A program made the translations under genes and the position numbers. Below, piece after piece: positions 8,292 to 15,973 of a DNA stretch of 64,000 nt. Below the pieces are notes generated by a model, which ran no database searches, was not told the DNA's origin, and saw only the letters and a list, made by a program, of their open reading frames with translations. The stretch is from the NCBI RefSeq assembly GCF_900142445.1, contig NZ_FRAV01000022.1, forward strand, positions 1-64,000. The letters run 5' to 3'. Numbering within the stretch: the stretch's first letter is position 1; the number at the start of each line of letters is the position of its first letter. This stretch comes from Chryseobacterium polytrichastri (GTDB lineage Bacteria > Bacteroidota > Bacteroidia > Flavobacteriales > Weeksellaceae).

Positions 8292-9416
8292 TTAGTTTTT
8301 AATACTTTTTTGTTGTGGTTTTACTTCTACAGGATTTTCTGTATTATCATAGAACAACCATTCTATAGCTCTGGGGAATTCCTGTGACCAATAAAATTCA
8401 TTATGGGTTCCTTCAGGATTAATGCTTGTTTTAAACTCGAAATCAAACAGTTTTTTTTCCTCCCATTTTTTTAAATATTCTTCAAAAATGCGAATTCTTT
8501 TTACCATTTTAGATCCTTCCTGTGCGCCACCGTATAAATATATTTTTGTGGTAAAAGGGGTTCTGAAATTCATCATCGGGAAATTATTATTCGGTTCAAC
8601 CCAAAGAGAAGGCGAAAAAATTAATAATTTAGAATAGACTTCGGGATACAGAAAACCGCTGTAAAGGCTTATTAATGCTCCAAGAGAACTTCCTCCGATT
8701 CCTGTATTATCTCTGTCTTTTTTGGTGCGGTAATTTTCATCAACGAAAGGTTTCAAGGTATCGGTGATAAAACGAATATATTTTTTTCCTTCAGAACCAT
8801 GAGCTACATGATCATTGTCAAAAATATATTCTTTAATTCTTTCTTCACTACCATGTTCTATAGCTACTACAATAACATCACCACGTCCGTATTCTGCAAG
8901 AATAGAGAGCTTTTTATCGATTTCCCAATTCCCGTATCCACTTCCTTCATTGAAGAGATTTTGAGCATCCTGAAGATATAAAACAGGATAGTTTTTATTG
9001 GAGAAGTAGTAATCGTACGGCAGTAACGCCCAGACTTTACGGTAACGGTCAAGCTGCGGGATGTAAAATTCTTCCGAAATAATTTCTGCTATCGGGAAAT
9101 ATTCATCTTTAAAAGGTCCCCAATTGAGTCTCCATTTTTCAACAATATTGGAGGTTTTTCCTAAAGATTTGTTTGCTTTTCTATTAGGAGTAATGCTTCC
9201 ATATTTGTCTAATTCTACATTTTCCCAACCCCCTTTTGTAAATTTATATTCAATGGCTGAGGGGAGAACCTGATCATCAATTTCGATATAATACCTTTGA
9301 GGATCCAGTTGTTTAAGTTGGTAATTAAAATCTTTTGGATTCCAATTATTGAAATTTCCTGTGATATATATTGGTCTATCATCACTTTCTTCAGTGTATA
9401 ATTCAAACTTCATCAT
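8292..9416 (-). CDS. esterase with N-terminal glycogen-binding-like domain
   Basis: A 374-residue protein of two parts. Residues 1-90 resemble the CBM48/E-set glycogen-binding domain, with YITGNFNNWNP at 17-27. Residues 120-360 are an esterase-D/Fes-like alpha/beta hydrolase with nucleophile S244 in GIGGSSLGAL and a likely catalytic His in GTHNEFYW. There is no signal peptide. The gene is transcribed divergently from glgB, whose own N-terminus carries the related motif SVIGDFNNWN. This suggests, but does not prove, a link with glycogen or another glucan. Iron-siderophore esterases share the same architecture, so trilactone hydrolysis is an alternative. Confidence 0.8.
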   Translation of the reverse strand: MMKFELYTEESDDRPIYITGNFNNWNPKDFNYQLKQLDPQRYYIEIDDQVLPSAIEYKFTKGGWENVELDKYGSITPNRKANKSLGKTSNIVEKWRLNWGPFKDEYFPIAEIISEEFYIPQLDRYRKVWALLPYDYYFSNKNYPVLYLQDAQNLFNEGSGYGNWEIDKKLSILAEYGRGDVIVVAIEHGSEERIKEYIFDNDHVAHGSEGKKYIRFITDTLKPFVDENYRTKKDRDNTGIGGSSLGALISLYSGFLYPEVYSKLLIFSPSLWVEPNNNFPMMNFRTPFTTKIYLYGGAQEGSKMVKRIRIFEEYLKKWEEKKLFDFEFKTSINPEGTHNEFYWSQEFPRAIEWLFYDNTENPVEVKPQQKSIKN

Positions 9417-9626
9417 GTGTGTGTAATAAGTTTTAACAGTTAAATTTATAAAAAATCTTTTTATGGCAATATTTTAAATTCATAATAATTGATATTTTAA
9501 ATTTATATATTTGATAGGAAGGGGAGTGAGGAGGATTAACATAATAATTATTTCAATAATAGTTAACTGTGTTTGTAGATATTTTTTGTAGCTTCAAGAA
9601 TTATATAAAAATTAATCAAAGACTTG

Positions 9627-11576
9627 ATGAATTCTGTTAAAACGTATACGCTTTTTACTGAACATGATGTTTATCTCTTTAAAGAAGGGAAGCATTATAA
9701 GCTATACGATATGTTTGGTGCGCATTCTGTAGAAAAAGAAGGAATTCAAGGAGTTTATTTTTCGGTTTGGGCTCCCAACGCGAAAAAGGTTTCTGTGATA
9801 GGAGATTTCAATAATTGGAATGATAAAGACCATATTTTGTTCCCTCGCTGGGACGAATCGGGAATTTGGGAAGGCTTTATTCCCGCATTACCATTAGGAA
9901 CTTTATATAAATATGCTGTTGAAACGCCACACGGAGAAATTTTAGAAAAAAGTGATCCCTATGCTTTAAGCTGGGAACAAAATAGACAGGCTGCTTCATT
10001 AGTTGCCACTACTTGGTATGAATGGAATGATAAAGAATGGCTTAACAATCGCTGGAAAGTAAACAGTCTTAATGCTCCGATCTCGGTGTATGAAATGCAT
10101 TTGGGTTCTTGGGTAAGAGATGTGGATGATCCTAAGCGATTTTTAAATTATCGGGATATTGCCAAAAAGCTTGTTCCATATATCAAAGAAATGGGGTTTA
10201 CCCATGTGGAATTCATGCCTGTAATGGAGTTTCCTTATGATCCGAGCTGGGGCTATCAGATTACTGGTTTTTATGCGGCGACATCACGTTTTGGTTCGCC
10301 ACAGGATTTAATGTTTTTAATTAATGAACTACATAACAATGGTATTGGCGTTATTTTAGATTGGGTTCCTTCTCATTTTCCGGGTGATGCTAATGGTTTG
10401 CACCGTTTTGATGGTTCTTATTTATATGAACATGAAGACCCGAGAAAAGGATTTCATCCCGATTGGAAGTCTTATATTTTCAATTACGGGAGAAATGAAG
10501 TAAAGTCTTTCTTAATCTCAAACGCCATGTTTTGGCTAGATCGTTATCATGTTGATGGATTGCGTGTGGATGCAGTAACCTCAATGCTTCATCTCGATTA
10601 TTCTAGAAATGAAGGCGAATGGGAACCTAATATATACGGAGGAAATGTGAATCTTGAAGCGAAAACTTTTTTACAGGAATTTAATACCGCTGTTTATAAA
10701 GAATTTGGAGATAATATCATCACCATTGCAGAAGAAAGTTCAGATTTTCCAATGCTCACAAAACCTGTTCACGACGGAGGAGTTGGTTTCGGCATGAAAT
10801 GGATGATGGGATGGATGCATGATACGCTGGATTATTTTAAAGAAGACTATGAAGGCAGAAAATTTCATCATCATAAACTTACTTTTGCTTCCATGTATAT
10901 GTATAATGAAAATTATATGATGCCTCTGTCTCACGACGAAGTAGTCCACGGAAAAGCGAGTTTAATCTATAAGATGGTAGGTGATGAATGGCAAAAGTTT
11001 GCCAATCTTCGGTCGCTGTATGTATATATGTTTACCCATCCTGGAGCAAAGCTTCTGTTTATGGGAGATGAATTCGGACAAACAAGTGAATGGAATTTTA
11101 AACAAAGTTTAGATTGGCATTTGTTAAAATATCCAGTTCATAAAGGATTGCAGACTTTGGTAAAAGACCTAAACCATTTGTATAGATATGAACCTGCATT
11201 TTATGAAAATCAGTTTGATAAAACCGGTTTTGAATGGGTTGAAGCTGATGATCTTGAAAATTCTGTTTTTACTTATATAAGGAAAGGGAAAAGAAAAGAT
11301 GATTGTTTTATGGTGGTTTTAAATCTTACTCCACGAGTTTTAGATTATAAAATTGGGGTAAATGCAGGGACACATTGGGAAGTAGTTTTCAATTCTGATG
11401 ATGAGAAATACAATGGAAGTGGTGTGAAAGCTGAAGTTATCAAAGAACAATCTGAACGCTGGATGAATCGGCCTAATTCAATCATTTTAAAACTTCCCCC
11501 GCTTGCAGGAGTTGTTTTAAAAATGGAAAAAGATAAAAAGTATAAATTACATAGAATTAAATTACACAAAAGATAA
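9627..11576 (+). CDS. glgB: 1,4-alpha-glucan branching enzyme
   Basis: A 649-residue GH13 branching enzyme that makes the alpha-1,6 branch points of glycogen. The N-terminal CBM48 contains FSVWAPNAKKVSVIGDFNNW. The catalytic barrel shows the nucleophile Asp in DGLRVDAV (near residue 315), the acid Glu in ITIAEES (near 369) and the transition-state His-Asp in MPLSHDEVVHGKASL. A C-terminal beta domain follows. I chose the ATG at 9627 over the TTG one codon earlier. It is the first gene of the glycogen operon; glgA starts 3 bases after its stop. Confidence 0.96.
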   Translation: MNSVKTYTLFTEHDVYLFKEGKHYKLYDMFGAHSVEKEGIQGVYFSVWAPNAKKVSVIGDFNNWNDKDHILFPRWDESGIWEGFIPALPLGTLYKYAVETPHGEILEKSDPYALSWEQNRQAASLVATTWYEWNDKEWLNNRWKVNSLNAPISVYEMHLGSWVRDVDDPKRFLNYRDIAKKLVPYIKEMGFTHVEFMPVMEFPYDPSWGYQITGFYAATSRFGSPQDLMFLINELHNNGIGVILDWVPSHFPGDANGLHRFDGSYLYEHEDPRKGFHPDWKSYIFNYGRNEVKSFLISNAMFWLDRYHVDGLRVDAVTSMLHLDYSRNEGEWEPNIYGGNVNLEAKTFLQEFNTAVYKEFGDNIITIAEESSDFPMLTKPVHDGGVGFGMKWMMGWMHDTLDYFKEDYEGRKFHHHKLTFASMYMYNENYMMPLSHDEVVHGKASLIYKMVGDEWQKFANLRSLYVYMFTHPGAKLLFMGDEFGQTSEWNFKQSLDWHLLKYPVHKGLQTLVKDLNHLYRYEPAFYENQFDKTGFEWVEADDLENSVFTYIRKGKRKDDCFMVVLNLTPRVLDYKIGVNAGTHWEVVFNSDDEKYNGSGVKAEVIKEQSERWMNRPNSIILKLPPLAGVVLKMEKDKKYKLHRIKLHKR

Positions 11577-11579
11577 AAA

Positions 11580-12986
11580 ATGATAGTTTATCATCTTAGC
11601 ACCGAGTGTTATCCGGTAGCAAAAGTAGGAGGGTTGGCAGATGTGGTAGGAGCGTTGCCAAAGTATCAGAATAAAATAAAAGGAGTTGATGCAAAGGTGG
11701 TAATGCCTTGGTACAACAAAGCTTTTGTTTATGATCATGAGTTTGATGTTGTTTTTGACGGATTTATTCATCAGGGACAAAACATGCTTCAGGTTCAGGT
11801 GTTGAAGGAGAAAACGGATGTTTTGGGATTTGAATTATACATGATTAAAATTCCCGGACTTTTAGACAGAGATAACCCTTATGGATATCAGGATGAAAGT
11901 TTTCAGTTTTTGGCTTTTCAGCATGGAGTTTTACATTGGTTGAGTTCCATGAAAATTCGCCCAGATGTTTTACATTGCCACGATTATCACACAGGATTGG
12001 TTCCTTTTATGATAGAAAATTGCCGTGAATTTGAGTTCTTAAAAGGTGTAAAAACCATAGGAACTATTCATAATGGCGAATATCAGGGAATGATGAGTTG
12101 GGAAATGGTGAATTATATGCCTTCTTTTGACAGCTACAAATGGGGATTGTTAGATTGGAATGGATACATCAATCCGCTGGCGAGCATGATTAAATGTTCA
12201 ACCGCTTTTACAACTGTTTCGCAAGGATATCTTGAAGAGCTTTTCGTGAGCTTCAGAGGATTGGAAAGCTTGGTTCGTGATGAATTTTCAAAAGCTTACG
12301 GAATCATCAACGGAATTGATACCGAAGTTTGGGATCCTGAAACTGACCCTATGTTGAATTTTAATTTCAACAGCAAAAACGCAATCCAACAGAAAAAGAA
12401 GAATAAAGAAAAGCTTTGTAAAGAATATGGCTTAAAACCTGAACTTCCTTTATTTGCTTTTATCGGAAGATTTGCCACAGAAAAAGGAGCGGATTTGCTT
12501 CCTGATGTTGTTTGGAATAGTATTAAACAGAGTTATGGGGCTTTAAACATCATGATTTTAGGCTCTGGAAACTCTTACATTGAGAATAAATTGAAAGAAT
12601 ACGATTACACCTATTCTAATTTTGCGTTGGATGTTGGATACAAAGAATTTCTTTCGCATCAAATATATGCTTCGGCAGACTTTTTATTAATGCCTTCAAG
12701 AGTAGAACCTTGTGGGTTGAATCAAATGTATTCTATGAGATATGGAACTGTTCCTATTGTAAGATATACAGGTGGTTTACGAGATACTGTAGAGGATATT
12801 TCTACGGGTGGAGCTGGAATCAATTTCACCTATTCCGGAGTAGATGACATCGTTCATGCAATGAATAGAGCATTAGCGATCTACAATCAAAAAGGTGTGA
12901 TGGAAAATTTGATACATGCGAATATGAGTTTTGATTTTGCATGGGAGAAGTCTGCCGAAAAATACATAACTTTATATAATAAGTAG
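11580..12986 (+). CDS. glgA: glycogen synthase (GT5)
   Basis: A 468-residue glycosyltransferase family 5 enzyme that extends alpha-1,4 glucan from ADP-glucose. The ADP-glucose-binding KVGGLADVVGALP motif is near the N-terminus (residues 15-28), and the C-terminal catalytic motif MPSRVEPCGLNQMYSMRYGT with the family's conserved Glu is near residue 380. The length is typical of a bacterial GlgA. It starts 3 bases after glgB, so the two are translationally coupled. The product of glgC in the same operon supplies its substrate. Confidence 0.96.
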   Translation: MIVYHLSTECYPVAKVGGLADVVGALPKYQNKIKGVDAKVVMPWYNKAFVYDHEFDVVFDGFIHQGQNMLQVQVLKEKTDVLGFELYMIKIPGLLDRDNPYGYQDESFQFLAFQHGVLHWLSSMKIRPDVLHCHDYHTGLVPFMIENCREFEFLKGVKTIGTIHNGEYQGMMSWEMVNYMPSFDSYKWGLLDWNGYINPLASMIKCSTAFTTVSQGYLEELFVSFRGLESLVRDEFSKAYGIINGIDTEVWDPETDPMLNFNFNSKNAIQQKKKNKEKLCKEYGLKPELPLFAFIGRFATEKGADLLPDVVWNSIKQSYGALNIMILGSGNSYIENKLKEYDYTYSNFALDVGYKEFLSHQIYASADFLLMPSRVEPCGLNQMYSMRYGTVPIVRYTGGLRDTVEDISTGGAGINFTYSGVDDIVHAMNRALAIYNQKGVMENLIHANMSFDFAWEKSAEKYITLYNK

Positions 12987-12991
12987 TTGTA

Positions 12992-13414
12992 ATGATATTG
13001 AGTTTAAAAAATCTATCTTTTGGTTTCATATTATTTGTTTCAATTAACGTTTACTCTCAGAGCGCAACGCAGATGACAAGTCAAACCTTAATGAGACAAA
13101 GTCAGCAGATGATGAGGAGTAATCAGCAGCTTTCATCAGTAATGAATAATAGCAACGGAATGTTTTCTATTGAAAAAGATCTTGAAGTTAGTAAGAAGCA
13201 GGTGGGTAGAGTAGATGAAAGAATAAGGAAAGTTGAAGAAGAAATTACATTGCAAGAACTTGATTTAGAAAAAACTGAAAATAAAGAAAAGCTTCTTAAA
13301 AAGGTTGAAAGAAATCGAAATAAGATACGTATGCTTCAGAAAGATAAACAAACTATGCAAAAACGGATAGATTTGTTGGAGTCTCGAATTGCTGTAGCTC
13401 AACAAAAGCAGTGA
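12992..13414 (+). CDS. exported coiled-coil protein within the glycogen operon
   Basis: A 140-residue protein I cannot assign to a family. Residues 1-23 form a signal peptide ending in INVYSQ. Residues 25-55 are rich in Gln, Met and Ser. Residues 60-137 are strongly charged with heptad-like repeats (VDERIRKVEEEITLQELDL, KVERNRNKIRMLQKDKQ) and should form a long coiled coil. It begins 6 bases after the glgA stop and ends 57 bases before glgC, so it is very likely part of the operon even though glycogen enzymes are cytoplasmic and this protein looks periplasmic. Confidence 0.8.
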   Translation: MILSLKNLSFGFILFVSINVYSQSATQMTSQTLMRQSQQMMRSNQQLSSVMNNSNGMFSIEKDLEVSKKQVGRVDERIRKVEEEITLQELDLEKTENKEKLLKKVERNRNKIRMLQKDKQTMQKRIDLLESRIAVAQQKQ

Positions 13415-13471
13415 GAATGAAATTTTAATAAGAAGGATAAAAAATTAAAATATAAAAACGCAGGATAAATT

Positions 13472-14740
13472 ATGAATCGCAATGTTATTTCCATTGTTTT
13501 AGGAGGAGGAAGAGGAACAAGATTATTTCCTTTAACGTATACAAGATCAAAACCGGCTGTTCCTATTGCAGGAAAATACAGATTGGTTGATATTCCTATT
13601 TCGAATTGTTTAAATTCAGGATTAAATAAAATTCTGGTTCTTACACAGTTCAATTCCGCTTCTTTGAACTCGCACATCAAAAACTCTTATCACTTTGATA
13701 TTTTCAGCAAAGGTTTTGTTGATATTTTGGCAGCTGAACAGAATGTGGAAAACGAAAGTTGGTACCAAGGAACAGCTGATGCTGTGCGCCAGTCTATGAA
13801 GCATCTTGAAAAGTATGATTATGAATATATTTTAATTCTTTCAGGAGATCAGCTGTATCAGATGGATTTCAAGGAGATGTTAGATTTCCATATTGAGCAT
13901 GGAGGCGACGTTACCATTGCAACCATTCCCGTGAATGCTAAAGATGCCACAGGTTTTGGAATTTTAAGTTCTGATGACGAAGGAAACATTACTTCTTTCG
14001 TTGAAAAACCAGGTTACGATATATTAGAAGGTTTGAAGTCTGAAGTATCTGAAGTGAATAAAGAAGCTGGAAAAGAATATCTGGCGTCAATGGGGATCTA
14101 TATATTCACAAAGACAATTCTTAAAAAGATGTTTGATGATGGTGCCGGAGATGATTTCGGAAAAGATATTATCCCAAATTCTATCGGGAAATATACCACA
14201 TTAAGCTATCAGTTTGAAGGATATTGGACAGATATCGGAACTATTGAGTCTTTTTACGAAGCGAATATAGATCTATGTCAGGATTTTCCTCAGTTTAATT
14301 TGTTTTCATCTTCACCTATTTACACAAGAGCGAGAATGCTTCCGCCGTCTAAGATCAACGGTTCTTATGTCAGCAAAGCTGTTTTTGGAGACGGTTGTAT
14401 CATCATGGCAGATAAGATTGAAAATTCAGTGATTGGAAACAGAACGAGAATTGACAAAGGAAGTACAATCGTCAATTCTTATGTAATGGGAGCAGATTTC
14501 TACCAAAATACCACAGAAATTGTGATGAACGATAGAAAAGGTAAACCCAATATGGGGATCGGAAAGTACTGTTATATCGAGAAAGCAATTTTAGATAAGA
14601 ACTGTTATATTGGTGATAACGTAAGAATCATTGGAGGAAAACATCTTCCCGATGGTGATTTTGGGACACACTCTATACAGGATGGAATTGTAGTCGTGAA
14701 AAAAGATGCCGTGATTCCTCCGGGAACGCATATCGGATAG
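13472..14740 (+). CDS. glgC: glucose-1-phosphate adenylyltransferase
   Basis: A 422-residue ADP-glucose pyrophosphorylase that makes ADP-glucose from glucose-1-phosphate and ATP, the committed step of glycogen synthesis. The N-terminal nucleotidyltransferase motif LGGGRGTRLFPLT is at residues 10-22, the KPAVPIAGKYRLVDIPISN stretch follows, and a left-handed beta-helix with hexapeptide repeats forms the C-terminus (residues 300-420). A purine-rich AGGATAAAT precedes the ATG. The gene closes the glycogen operon and is followed by a clear terminator. Confidence 0.96.
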   Translation: MNRNVISIVLGGGRGTRLFPLTYTRSKPAVPIAGKYRLVDIPISNCLNSGLNKILVLTQFNSASLNSHIKNSYHFDIFSKGFVDILAAEQNVENESWYQGTADAVRQSMKHLEKYDYEYILILSGDQLYQMDFKEMLDFHIEHGGDVTIATIPVNAKDATGFGILSSDDEGNITSFVEKPGYDILEGLKSEVSEVNKEAGKEYLASMGIYIFTKTILKKMFDDGAGDDFGKDIIPNSIGKYTTLSYQFEGYWTDIGTIESFYEANIDLCQDFPQFNLFSSSPIYTRARMLPPSKINGSYVSKAVFGDGCIIMADKIENSVIGNRTRIDKGSTIVNSYVMGADFYQNTTEIVMNDRKGKPNMGIGKYCYIEKAILDKNCYIGDNVRIIGGKHLPDGDFGTHSIQDGIVVVKKDAVIPPGTHIG

Positions 14741-14761
14741 TTTTCATAAACATAAAACTAG

Positions 14762-14789
14762 AGTGATCAATATATTGGTCACTTTTTTT
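14762..14789 (+). terminator. intrinsic terminator of the glycogen operon
   Basis: The arms AGTGATCAA and TTGGTCACT pair with one G-U and a 4-base loop, followed by seven T. It lies 22 bases after the glgC stop. Confidence 0.8.
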
Positions 14790-14809
14790 ATTTGTCTTAC
14801 TTTTGTGTG

Positions 14810-15850
14810 ATGCGTTTTTTTAAAATCATAGCAATAATTGCGATAGTATTGGGAGGAGCTTATGCGGCTTCCATGTATTACTTTGTGGATGAAAGTAAGA
14901 GCTTTACCATAGAAAAAGAAATAGATTATCCGGTAGATAAAGTCTTTTCTCAATTCAATAATCTACAGAACTTCACCCGTTGGAATAATTTCTTTAAAAG
15001 TTCAACTTCTATTGATATAGATTATTATACGCCTTATGAAGGGCAGGGTAGCTCTATTAGCTATGTAGACCCGAAAAACGATACAGATGGAGAAATGTTC
15101 ATCCGATATGAAAACCCTAATAAGACATTAAGGTATCAGCTTTTTGAGGATAAGAATGAAAATCCCACATTGGTGGATGTTAAATTTAAGCCTGTTTCTG
15201 CTGAAAAAACAAAAATCATTTGGTATGTACACACCCCTAAATTATCTGTACTGAAAAGAGTGGAAAATTTCTGGACAGAAGACCGATTTGCAGAGAATAT
15301 CAATAAAAGTATGGCTACTTTGAAGAATGTGCTAGGGAATAAAGTGGAAAAAGATAACCAAATGGCGGCCATAAAGTACGATAGTTTGATGGTTGAGAAG
15401 GAAGAAGACAAACTTTTATTGGGAATTAACGTCAGTACATCAAATAAAAAAGATGCGTTTTATAAAAATATTGTGATGAATTATAACAAAGTTTATAATT
15501 ATGTAACGATGGATTTAGGTAAAAAAGATGACGAATTTGGGTATCCAATTATGATCACGGATGCTGATAATTATAAAGATAAAGAAGTCTCTTATTTTCT
15601 TGGAATTCCTTTGTCTAAAAAGTTCGGCGTTACAGATAATAACTTTAATTTCAGGTCAGTAAACCCAACTGAAAACTATGTGATGTATTATAAAGGAACG
15701 TATGAAGGAAGGGTTAAAGCTGTGCAGCAATTGATTCAAAAAGCGAAAAAAGACGAGATGCGTTTTGGTGATATTCGCCAGACTTTTATCGAGCGTCCTA
15801 TGGAAGATCAGAACGTAAATATGAAGCTCTCATTATCTGTTTATAAGTAA
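14810..15850 (+). CDS. membrane-anchored SRPBCC (START-like) protein
   Basis: A 346-residue protein. An N-terminal hydrophobic segment (residues 2-20) is a membrane anchor or uncleaved signal. Residues 25-165 resemble the SRPBCC/polyketide-cyclase-like ligand-binding fold: an opening FTIEKEIDYPVDKVFSQFN, then NFTRWNNFF. The C-terminal half resembles the GyrI-like/effector-binding layout (TYEGRVKAVQQLIQKAKK). The function is unknown. The ATG at 14810 is preferred over a TTG at 14792, which lies directly on the upstream terminator. Confidence 0.75.
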   Translation: MRFFKIIAIIAIVLGGAYAASMYYFVDESKSFTIEKEIDYPVDKVFSQFNNLQNFTRWNNFFKSSTSIDIDYYTPYEGQGSSISYVDPKNDTDGEMFIRYENPNKTLRYQLFEDKNENPTLVDVKFKPVSAEKTKIIWYVHTPKLSVLKRVENFWTEDRFAENINKSMATLKNVLGNKVEKDNQMAAIKYDSLMVEKEEDKLLLGINVSTSNKKDAFYKNIVMNYNKVYNYVTMDLGKKDDEFGYPIMITDADNYKDKEVSYFLGIPLSKKFGVTDNNFNFRSVNPTENYVMYYKGTYEGRVKAVQQLIQKAKKDEMRFGDIRQTFIERPMEDQNVNMKLSLSVYK

Positions 15851-15919
15851 ATTCATTGTATTTATTTCTTTTATAGTTTTTTTAAGAGTTTTAGGCTGTC
15901 CCACCTCGGTTTTTTTTAT

Positions 15920-15927
15920 TAAATTTG
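15920..15927 (+). promoter_or_regulatory. candidate -7 box of sucAB
   Basis: TAAATTTG matches TAnnTTTG and is followed by a 46-base leader before the sucA ATG. No convincing -33 box is seen. Confidence 0.5.
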
Positions 15928-15973
15928 AGCATTAATTCTACAAACAAAATTTAATAATAGATAAACTGTAATA

